From: an uncultured Chloracidobacterium sp.
Lineage (GTDB): Bacteria; Acidobacteriota; Blastocatellia; Pyrinomonadales; Pyrinomonadaceae
NCBI GenBank assembly: GCA_937941715.1
Contig: CALDGX010000242.1
Span: 1-5,127 of the forward strand
Reading direction: 5' to 3'
Length of the DNA: 5,127 bases
Part shown: positions 1-5,127 of the stretch, piece by piece
How positions within the stretch are numbered: position 1 is the stretch's first letter
How the letters are laid out: the number at the start of each line of letters is the position of its first letter
Notes under the pieces: model-generated
The model's database searches: none
What the model saw: only the letters and a program-made list of their open reading frames with translations
What the model was told of the DNA's origin: nothing
Translations under genes and position numbers: made by a program

Positions 1-1674
1 AGCGAGCTGTTTGGCCTGCGGCAGCAGTTCGATCGCCTTCAAAAGCTGATCGTCATACTCGTTAAAGACCTGCCCCGACGTCTGCGATCCGTATGCGGCC
101 GTAACGAGTTCGGTCCTCAATGTGCGTTCGATAAACTCGCGTTCGCGGTCAAGCTGTGCCGGCGTCACCTTGTATTTGCTGACGGCAAACGTCTTGAACG
201 AATCAAACAGGGCCTGAGTCACCGGAAAATCGTTCTTCGTGATGTCATAGCCGAAGGTGATCGGCTTTTCGATCTTGTAGTTCTCAAAACCCTTGACCCT
301 TCCGAGGACCAGATCGAGCGCAAAGGCGAAGATCGGGTTCGTCAGCTTTTGCTGGGCACGCGCCCGCTCGAGTTCGATCGTCTCGGGCTTGATCGGCACG
401 TCCGGATTGATGCCGCCGCCGCTGTAAACCACGCGGCCGCCGTCTGTGCGGCTTTCGGCACCGGTCGGTTTGGCCGGATCGGCCGTTATGTCGCGAAAGC
501 TGCCGCCCTCGGTGTAATAGTCGTAAAGATTGCCGTTCGAATAGTCGCGTTGGATCAGACGTCCGGCGGGCGTCTCGTATTTGGCGATCGTCAGCAGCAG
601 CATCGAACCATATTCGAGTTGGAACGGGTTTTGAACAAGGCCCTTGCCGAATGTGTTTTCGCCCACGATCAATGCCCGGTCGTGATCCTGCAGGGCACCC
701 GCCAGGATCTCGGAGGCCGAGGCCGTGTTGCGGTTGACGAGCACGACGACCGGCGACTTGTCCGGCGACGGATTATCGGCCCGATACTGGTCCGAAACGC
801 CCTCGATGCGTCCTTTTTGCGTAAAGACCGTCTGATCGCGTTTCAAAAAGCTGTTTGCCACGCGATAGGCCTGGCTGACGAGGCCGCCGCCGTTGTCCCG
901 CAGGTCGATGACCATCTGCTGCATCCCTTTTGCACGAAGCTCGCGGGTCGCGGCCACAAATTCGGCGTACGTCGTTTGGTTAAACCCGCCGCGCATCGCC
1001 AGATAGCCGACGCCCGGACGGATCATGTAATACTCGCCGATCGACGGCTGTGAAACAGCGTCGCGGATGATATCGACGGTTTCGCGTTTACCGGTCGCGA
1101 GGCGTTCGACCACCAGCTTGGCGGGCGTTCCGCGCGGTCCTCGCAAAAAGCCGCGAACGTCGGCAAACGGTTTGCCGAGCATCGACGTTCCGTTGACCTC
1201 GACGATCTTGTCGCCGTATCTCAGGCCGGCACGGTTTGCCGGGGCACCGTCGAATGTCGCCTTGATATACGTCGCGATGACCTTGCCGTCAGCGTCGCTG
1301 AGGTCGCCGATCGTCGCCCCGATGCCGTAGTATCGCGAGCTCTGGTCCGTACGAAATTCCTCGTACTCCTTTGCGTCAAAATAGTTTGAATGCGGGTCGA
1401 GCGTGTGCAGCATCGAGTCGATCGATGCCTTCATCACGTCATTGTAATTGAGCTCTTTGGTGCCGCCGTAGTTTCTCTCAATGACGGTCAGGGCTTCGGC
1501 GATGTCTTTTTCGATATCTTCGACCCTGACGACCTTTTTCGGCGTGTCAGATCTGCGTTCGCCCGGCTTCAGGTTGTCGGCACGGGTCGAACCGGCCGGC
1601 TGCTGTCCAAGTCCGGTCAGAGCTATTGCGAGTATAAGTGTGAATGCGAATATGCCGTTAAATCTTTGGTGCAC
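1..1674 (-). CDS. S41 family carboxyl-terminal processing (tail-specific) peptidase, exported; C-terminus cut by window start
   Basis: Serine endopeptidase of the CtpA/CtpB/Prc group, which cleaves near the C-termini of envelope proteins; the natural substrate is unknown here. The 558 visible residues read without a stop. Residues 1-23 form a signal peptide. Residues 50-110 match the N-terminal helical region of CTPs, with the typical motif TLDPHSNYF at 91-99. A PDZ domain spans about 112-205, with YYGIGA at 115-120 and AGLRYGDKIVEVNG at 149-162. The S41 core spans about 210-430. It contains DLRDNGGG (257-264), catalytic Ser319 in NTASASEILAGAL, the general base Lys344 in TFGKG, and Gln348; the Ser-to-Lys spacing of 25 and Lys-to-Gln spacing of 4 equal those of B. 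subtilis CtpB. The core closes with GGGINPDVPI (419-428). A further 130 residues, largely helical and charged, follow and continue beyond the window, making it longer than short CTPs. No cysteine is present. It diverges from the Tricorn gene across 199 bp. Family is certain; substrate and exact subgroup are not. Confidence 0.95.
   Translation of the reverse strand, partial: MHQRFNGIFAFTLILAIALTGLGQQPAGSTRADNLKPGERRSDTPKKVVRVEDIEKDIAEALTVIERNYGGTKELNYNDVMKASIDSMLHTLDPHSNYFDAKEYEEFRTDQSSRYYGIGATIGDLSDADGKVIATYIKATFDGAPANRAGLRYGDKIVEVNGTSMLGKPFADVRGFLRGPRGTPAKLVVERLATGKRETVDIIRDAVSQPSIGEYYMIRPGVGYLAMRGGFNQTTYAEFVAATRELRAKGMQQMVIDLRDNGGGLVSQAYRVANSFLKRDQTVFTQKGRIEGVSDQYRADNPSPDKSPVVVLVNRNTASASEILAGALQDHDRALIVGENTFGKGLVQNPFQLEYGSMLLLTIAKYETPAGRLIQRDYSNGNLYDYYTEGGSFRDITADPAKPTGAESRTDGGRVVYSGGGINPDVPIKPETIELERARAQQKLTNPIFAFALDLVLGRVKGFENYKIEKPITFGYDITKNDFPVTQALFDSFKTFAVSKYKVTPAQLDREREFIERTLRTELVTAAYGSQTSGQVFNEYDDQLLKAIELLPQAKQLA
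1606..1674 (-). other. Signal peptide of the CTP
   Basis: The N-terminus begins (M)HQRFN, carrying one arginine, followed by an uncharged hydrophobic stretch GIFAFTLILAIALTGLG at residues 7-23 and then a polar, Gln/Pro-rich region. This is the layout of a Sec signal peptide. The cleavage site is not sharp: a cut after about residue 23 is my estimate. No lipobox cysteine is present, so it is not a lipoprotein. The segment could instead act as an uncleaved membrane anchor, as in some CTPs. Confidence 0.7.
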
Positions 1675-1682
1675 TAACAAAA

Positions 1683-1687
1683 CCCCC
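1683..1687 (-). promoter_or_regulatory. Ribosome binding site deciding the GTG start of the CTP
   Basis: On the minus strand GGGGG lies 8 nt before the GTG at 1674-1672; it can pair with the anti-Shine-Dalgarno CCUCC using one G-U wobble. A TTG at 1680-1678 is also in frame but only 2 nt from this G run, too close for use. An in-frame TGA four codons before that TTG closes the frame upstream, so no longer protein is possible. The GTG also puts the signal peptide right at the N-terminus. Confidence 0.6.
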
Positions 1688-1742
1688 GATCATTGCTTCG
1701 CTTGTAGAGCGACATTTTGGCTGTCGATAAGAATAACATCCA

Positions 1743-1832
1743 TTTGAGTTGAATGCGATGTTTTTAGTTGCCTGCCATTGGCCCAAACTATTGAAACATA
1801 CGTTCTTTTTGATCGTAATGTTTTGAGTTAAA
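1743..1832 (+). repeat. Pair of direct repeats TTTGAGTTRAA in the intergenic region
   Basis: TTTGAGTT occurs at 1743-1750 and again at 1822-1829; with one G/A difference the match extends to TTTGAGTTRAA (1743-1753 and 1822-1832). The copies start 79 bases apart, about seven and a half helical turns. They could be two sites for one regulator, but could equally be chance in AT-rich DNA. Confidence 0.3.
1791..1819 (+). promoter_or_regulatory. Weak sigma70-like promoter candidate for the Tricorn gene
   Basis: TTGAAA at 1791-1796 matches the -35 consensus at five of six positions. After a 17-base spacer, CGTAAT at 1814-1819 matches the -10 consensus at four of six, but it lacks the important A at the second position. 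Transcription would start near 1826, leaving a leader of roughly 48 bases before the ATG. The match is modest and AT-rich DNA gives such hits by chance. Confidence 0.3.
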
Positions 1833-1849
1833 CTTGCAACTGTTCAAAA
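1821..1849 (+). promoter_or_regulatory. Imperfect inverted repeat in the expected leader of the Tricorn gene
   Basis: TTTTGA (1821-1826) is complementary to TCAAAA (1844-1849), and GTT (1827-1829) to AAC (1838-1840), with a three-base bulge (TGT, 1841-1843) and an eight-base loop. It lies between the -10 candidate and the ribosome binding site, so it could be an operator over the transcription start or a weak leader hairpin. The stem is AT-rich and has no U-tract, so it is not an intrinsic terminator. Confidence 0.25.
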
Positions 1850-1861
1850 GATCATCGGTCC

Positions 1862-1865
1862 GAGG
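1862..1865 (+). promoter_or_regulatory. Ribosome binding site of the Tricorn gene
   Basis: GAGG sits 8 bases before the ATG at 1874-1876, a standard Shine-Dalgarno spacing. It supports this ATG as the start, as does the signal peptide that follows immediately. Confidence 0.7.
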
Positions 1866-1873
1866 TTCTAAAT

Positions 1874-1936
1874 ATGTCAAAACGCTTTGCCGTCACGCTG
1901 TTTCTGGGTCTTTTTCTCGCCGTCGGAGCGGCCGCT
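1874..1936 (+). other. Signal peptide of the Tricorn homologue
   Basis: Residues 1-21 show a basic start (MSKRF), a hydrophobic core (AVTLFLGLFLAVG, 6-18) and an Ala-Ala-Ala motif at 19-21 followed by Gln22, a textbook signal peptidase I site (A-X-A). The mature protein would start at QTKLLRFPDI, immediately ahead of the first propeller strand. Archaeal Tricorn is cytosolic, so export is the notable difference. Confidence 0.85.
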
Positions 1937-4900
1937 CAGACCAAACTGCTTCGCTTTCCCGATATTCAGGGTGAAAGGGTCGTTTTCACATACGGCGGCG
2001 ATCTCTGGACCGCGTCAGCCTCGGGCGGAACGGCCGTCCGGCTGACCTCACATCCGGGCGTCGAAACATACGCCAAATTTTCGCCTGACGGCAAGTGGAT
2101 CGCGTTTACGGCACAGTACGACGGCGACGAACAGGTTTACGTTGTGTCGGCGCAGGGCGGCGAACCCAAACAGCTGACATTTTACCCGTCTCGAGGCCCG
2201 CTTGCCCCGCGTTGGGGTTTTGACAACCAGGTCCACGGCTGGACCAAGGACGGCCGCATCGTATTCCGCAGCCTCCGCGATTCGTGGTCGACACCGATCG
2301 CGCGGCTTTACACCGTATCGCCGCAGGGCGGCCCGGCGACCGCGCTTCCGATGCCCGAGGCCGGTTCAGGCGATATGTCACCGGACGGATCAAAGATGGT
2401 CTATTCGCCGCGGTTCCGCGATTTTCGCCCCGAGAAACGTTACGCCGGCGGCCAGGCCAACACGCTCTATATCTACGACCTCGCGACCAATGACGCCAAA
2501 AAGATCTCGGACAATCCGCACGCCAGCCGTGACGCGATGTGGATCGGCGGCACCATCTATTACAACTCCGATAAAGACGGCAAGTTCAACCTTTACGCCT
2601 ACGACACCGCCGGCGGCAAGACCGCTCAGGTCACCCGCAACCGCGACTGGGACATTCGCTGGCCGAGTTCGGACAATGTCAGCCGCATCATTTACGAACG
2701 TGACGGCGAACTGGAAATATTTGACGTAAATTCGAAAAAAGCGGCCCGCCTGGCCATCAACGTGCCGGACGACGGCGTCAATCGCAGGAAACGCGTGGTC
2801 AACGCCGCCAACTATATCAGTTCATATTCGCTGAGCCCGAAGGGCGAGCGGGCGCTGTTCTCGGCCCGGGGCGACATCTTTACGGCACCGATCGAAAAGG
2901 GCGGTGTGCGTAATCTGACACGCTCGTCCGACGCTAATGACCGTTCACCCGCGTGGTCGCCCGACGGTAAGCAGATCGCCTACATCTCGGACAAGTCGGG
3001 CGAAGAGGAGATATGGCTTGTCGCCCAGGACGGTTCGACGCCGCCGGAACAGATCACCACGGGCGGCAACGCTCAGCGGTATTCGCCGACCTGGTCGTCC
3101 GACGGCAAGAAGATCGCCTTCAGCGACAAGGACGGCAAGCTCTGGGTGCTGACGCTCGCGACCAAACAGCTTCAGATGGTCGTAGATGCTCCGATCGGCC
3201 TCGTGTCGAGCTATGAATGGTCGCCGAAGGGCAATTTCATCGCATATTCGATGCAGCCGCGCAGCGGCGTCACATCGGTTTATATCTGGAGTGCTGACGA
3301 GAACAAGAGTTATCGCGTCACTCCGGCGATGTTCAGCTCGACCAATCCGACCTGGGATCCGTCCGGCGGTTATTTGTATTTTCTCAGTAACCGCGAGTTT
3401 GCCCCGCAGATCTCGAGTTCAGAATTTAACTACGCGACCAACCGCATGACGCAGATCTATGCTTTGGCGCTTCGCAAGGATACCAAGAATCCGTTTCCGA
3501 TCGAGAGTGACGAAGTGACGATCTCGGAGGAAAAGCCGGCCGCACCGCCGGCACCGGCAGCGGCAGCGGCGGCCGAGAAGATCGATTTTGACGGTATCGA
3601 GTCACGCGCCGCCAAGGCACCCATCGGAGCCGACAATTACGGCGGGCTTTCGGCCAACAAGGGCCATTTGATCTACACCACCCAGCCGGCTTTCTATTAC
3701 GGCCGCGGTTCCGACGGCGCTCCGTCGCTGCGTATCTTTTCGCTCAAGGACCGCAAGGAAACGATCCTTGTGACTCCGGCGGGCGGTTTTGCCCTCTCGG
3801 AGGACGGCACCAAGATAATGACGTCGTCATTTGGCGGATTTTCGATCCTCGACGCGTCACCGGCCGGGGAACGGTCGAAAAAGTCGGTCTCGGTCAACGG
3901 CCTGACCGCCGAGATCGATCCGGTCGCCGAGTGGAACCAGATATTCAACGAGGTCTGGCGGCGTTACCGCGACTGGTTCTACGCCAGCAATATGCACGGG
4001 TTTGACTGGGTCAGGATCCGCGAGGATTACAAAAAGTGGCTGCCCTACGTCGCCCATCGCTCTGACCTTAACTACATCATTTCCGAAATGTGCGCCGAAC
4101 TAACGGTCCAGCACGCGTACATCGACGGCGGCGATTTCAATTTGCCGTCAAGGGTGCGCGTGGCCCTGCCCGGAGCGCGATTTGAGGTCGATAAGGCCGC
4201 CAACCGGTACAAGATCAGCAAGATCTTCGGCGGTCAGAACGAAGAGGACATCTACCGCTCGCCGCTGACCGAGGTCGGCAGCGACGCCAAGGTGGGCGAT
4301 TACGTCATCGCTATCAACGGCGAGAATGTTACGGCGGATCGCGATATTTATTCCTACCTTCGCGGCAAGGCCGATTCGGCAGTTTCCATCACGCTCAACA
4401 CGTCGCCGACGGCACAGGGAGCCCGGACGATAACGTTCCGACCCGTCACAAACGAAAGCGACCTGATCTATCTCGACTGGATCGAAGCCAACCGCCGCCG
4501 CGTCGATCAGATGTCGAACGGGCGTCTTGGCTACATCCATATCCCTGATATGGGAGCACCGGGCTTGCGTGAATTTATCAAGTGGTACTATCCGCAGCTC
4601 AACAAAGAGGGAATGGTCGTCGATGTCCGCGCCAATGGCGGCGGTAACGTTTCCCGTATGCTGATCGAACGCCTTCGCCGCAAGGTACTCGGCATCAACT
4701 ACCGACGGGCCGACGAAGAGGGCGGAACGTATCCCGATGGAGCGTTCCTCGGGCCGATGATCGCGATACTTAACGAAAATTCGGCGTCTGACGGCGACAT
4801 TTTCCCGTATATGTTCCGCGAGGCCGGCCTCGGCCAGCTCATCGGGAAACGCAGTTGGGGCGGCGTGGTCGGTATCACCAACCGCGGCAACCTGATCGAC

Positions 4901-5127
4901 GGCGGCGTGGTCAACGTGCCCGAATCGGCACTCGCGAACGCTAAAGGCGAGTACATTATCGAAGGCTACGGCGTCGACCCTGATATCGAGGTCGAAAACG
5001 ATCCTCGGTCGGTCATCGCCGGCGGCGACCCGCAACTCGAACGCGCGGTCAACGAACTGTTGAAGAAGATAGCGGTGCCCGTTAAACTGCCCAAACGTCC
5101 GGCCGATCCGGTCAAGGTGCCGAAGAA
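1874..5127 (+). CDS. Exported Tricorn protease homologue (S41 family), C-terminus cut by window end
   Basis: Large peptidase that in archaea forms a hexamer and cuts oligopeptides released by the proteasome. The 1,084 visible codons read without a stop, close to full family length. A signal peptide (1-21) precedes a first beta-propeller (about 25-305) and a second (about 310-675). Their blades carry PD40/TolB-like motifs such as SPDGKWIAF (70-78), WSPDGKQIAY (361-370), WSSDGKKIAF (407-416), WSPKGNFIAY (449-458) and WDPSGGYLYF (494-503). A helical domain (about 680-760) ends in TVQHAYIDGGD with His747. A PDZ domain spans about 765-858 (VGDYVIAINGENV). The S41 core follows, with VVDVRANGGGN (915-925), the nucleophile Ser972 and Asp973 in NSASDGD, RSWGGVVGI, and Glu1030 in EGYGVDPDI. 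Thermoplasma Tricorn uses Ser745, His746, Ser965, Asp966 and Glu1023; the Ser-to-Glu spacing of 58 is identical. Here the Ser745 position is Gln746. The end, rich in Lys, Pro and Val, is probably near the stop. Family certain; cellular role inferred. Confidence 0.96.
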   Translation, partial: MSKRFAVTLFLGLFLAVGAAAQTKLLRFPDIQGERVVFTYGGDLWTASASGGTAVRLTSHPGVETYAKFSPDGKWIAFTAQYDGDEQVYVVSAQGGEPKQLTFYPSRGPLAPRWGFDNQVHGWTKDGRIVFRSLRDSWSTPIARLYTVSPQGGPATALPMPEAGSGDMSPDGSKMVYSPRFRDFRPEKRYAGGQANTLYIYDLATNDAKKISDNPHASRDAMWIGGTIYYNSDKDGKFNLYAYDTAGGKTAQVTRNRDWDIRWPSSDNVSRIIYERDGELEIFDVNSKKAARLAINVPDDGVNRRKRVVNAANYISSYSLSPKGERALFSARGDIFTAPIEKGGVRNLTRSSDANDRSPAWSPDGKQIAYISDKSGEEEIWLVAQDGSTPPEQITTGGNAQRYSPTWSSDGKKIAFSDKDGKLWVLTLATKQLQMVVDAPIGLVSSYEWSPKGNFIAYSMQPRSGVTSVYIWSADENKSYRVTPAMFSSTNPTWDPSGGYLYFLSNREFAPQISSSEFNYATNRMTQIYALALRKDTKNPFPIESDEVTISEEKPAAPPAPAAAAAAEKIDFDGIESRAAKAPIGADNYGGLSANKGHLIYTTQPAFYYGRGSDGAPSLRIFSLKDRKETILVTPAGGFALSEDGTKIMTSSFGGFSILDASPAGERSKKSVSVNGLTAEIDPVAEWNQIFNEVWRRYRDWFYASNMHGFDWVRIREDYKKWLPYVAHRSDLNYIISEMCAELTVQHAYIDGGDFNLPSRVRVALPGARFEVDKAANRYKISKIFGGQNEEDIYRSPLTEVGSDAKVGDYVIAINGENVTADRDIYSYLRGKADSAVSITLNTSPTAQGARTITFRPVTNESDLIYLDWIEANRRRVDQMSNGRLGYIHIPDMGAPGLREFIKWYYPQLNKEGMVVDVRANGGGNVSRMLIERLRRKVLGINYRRADEEGGTYPDGAFLGPMIAILNENSASDGDIFPYMFREAGLGQLIGKRSWGGVVGITNRGNLIDGGVVNVPESALANAKGEYIIEGYGVDPDIEVENDPRSVIAGGDPQLERAVNELLKKIAVPVKLPKRPADPVKVPK
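3530..3580 (+). other. Alanine/proline-rich low-complexity insert within the second propeller
   Basis: Residues 553-568 read EKPAAPPAPAAAAAAE, with six alanines in a row at 562-567 encoded by a mix of GCA, GCG and GCC. It sits after a charged stretch and directly before KIDFDGIESR, a motif usual in the second propeller of Tricorn-type proteins. It looks like a flexible loop or linker between blades. The codon mix argues against a recent perfect-repeat expansion, although the DNA is a run of GCN/CCG triplets that could slip. Confidence 0.7.

Larger units (their letters stand above)
1675..1873. promoter_or_regulatory. Divergent intergenic region carrying the promoters of both peptidase genes
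   Basis: These 199 bases separate two start codons facing opposite ways, so promoters for both genes are expected here. The stretch is visibly richer in A and T than the flanking coding DNA, and I find no credible open frame or RNA gene in it. It contains a weak sigma70-like candidate on the plus strand, an 8-base direct repeat, and three small dyads, listed separately. No convincing -35/-10 pair was found by eye on the minus strand for the CTP gene. Confidence 0.75.

Noticed and set aside
349..1053. Open frame of 234 codons on the plus strand opposite the CTP core
   Set aside because: It covers the minus-strand codons for Ser319, Lys344 and DLRDNGGG, which are clearly the real coding sequence. 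The product has no recognisable domain and is a codon-bias shadow.
1678..1680. TTG as an alternative start for the CTP
   Set aside because: It is only two bases from the G-run ribosome binding site; the GTG at 1674-1672 has an eight-base spacing.
1067..1747. Small plus-strand open frames opposite the CTP N-terminus and PDZ domain (1067-1330, 1390-1677, 1481-1747)
   Set aside because: They overlap the CTP PDZ and signal-peptide coding region, show no family resemblance and have no good ribosome binding site that I can see.
2202..2729. Open frame of 175 codons in another frame of the plus strand
   Set aside because: It overlaps the first propeller of the Tricorn homologue, and its Arg/Thr/Pro-rich product looks like an out-of-frame reading.
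3536..3577. Possible trinucleotide repeat or phase-variation tract in the Ala/Pro-rich stretch
   Set aside because: The triplets are mixed (GCA, GCG, GCC, CCG) rather than a perfect repeat, and a change by whole triplets would keep the frame, so on/off switching is not supported.
4148..5035. Open frame of 295 codons on the minus strand opposite the Tricorn protease core
   Set aside because: It lies entirely inside a well-supported S41 catalytic domain. Its Ala/Val/Asp/Arg-rich product, without recognisable motifs, is what GC-biased codons give on the opposite strand.

Overview
The window holds two large, convincing genes transcribed away from each other, separated by a 199-bp AT-rich intergenic region. 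Both encode serine peptidases of clan SK, family S41, with N-terminal signal peptides, and both run off the window ends.

The coding DNA is moderately GC-rich with strong GC preference at third codon positions (GGC, GCC, CGC, ATC), whereas the intergenic DNA is clearly AT-rich. Two exported S41 proteins, one of them a bacterial Tricorn homologue, in this composition suggest a Gram-negative heterotroph. Acidobacteriota (for example the Blastocatellia/Pyrinomonas side) is my best guess, made from family knowledge and general feel rather than from any marker gene.

Layout. 1-1674 (minus) is a carboxyl-terminal processing peptidase: signal peptide, PDZ domain, S41 protease core with a Ser319/Lys344/Gln348 triad, and a long C-terminal helical extension cut by the window start. 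1675-1873 is the divergent promoter region, with ribosome binding sites at each end, one weak sigma70-like promoter candidate, a direct repeat and several small dyads. 1874-5127 (plus) is a Tricorn protease homologue: signal peptide, two beta-propellers made of TolB/PD40-like blades, a helical domain, a PDZ domain and the S41 core with His747, Ser972, Asp973 and Glu1030. It is open to the window end and is probably within a few codons of its stop.

How they may work together (inference): both proteins would act outside the cytoplasm. The CTP would cleave C-terminal tails of envelope proteins, and the Tricorn homologue would cut imported or released polypeptides into short peptides after entry through its propellers. 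The shared upstream region would allow co-regulation, but no recognisable regulator site proves this. I see no RNA gene, mobile element, CRISPR array or wholly new system here. The long open frames opposite both genes are GC-bias shadows.
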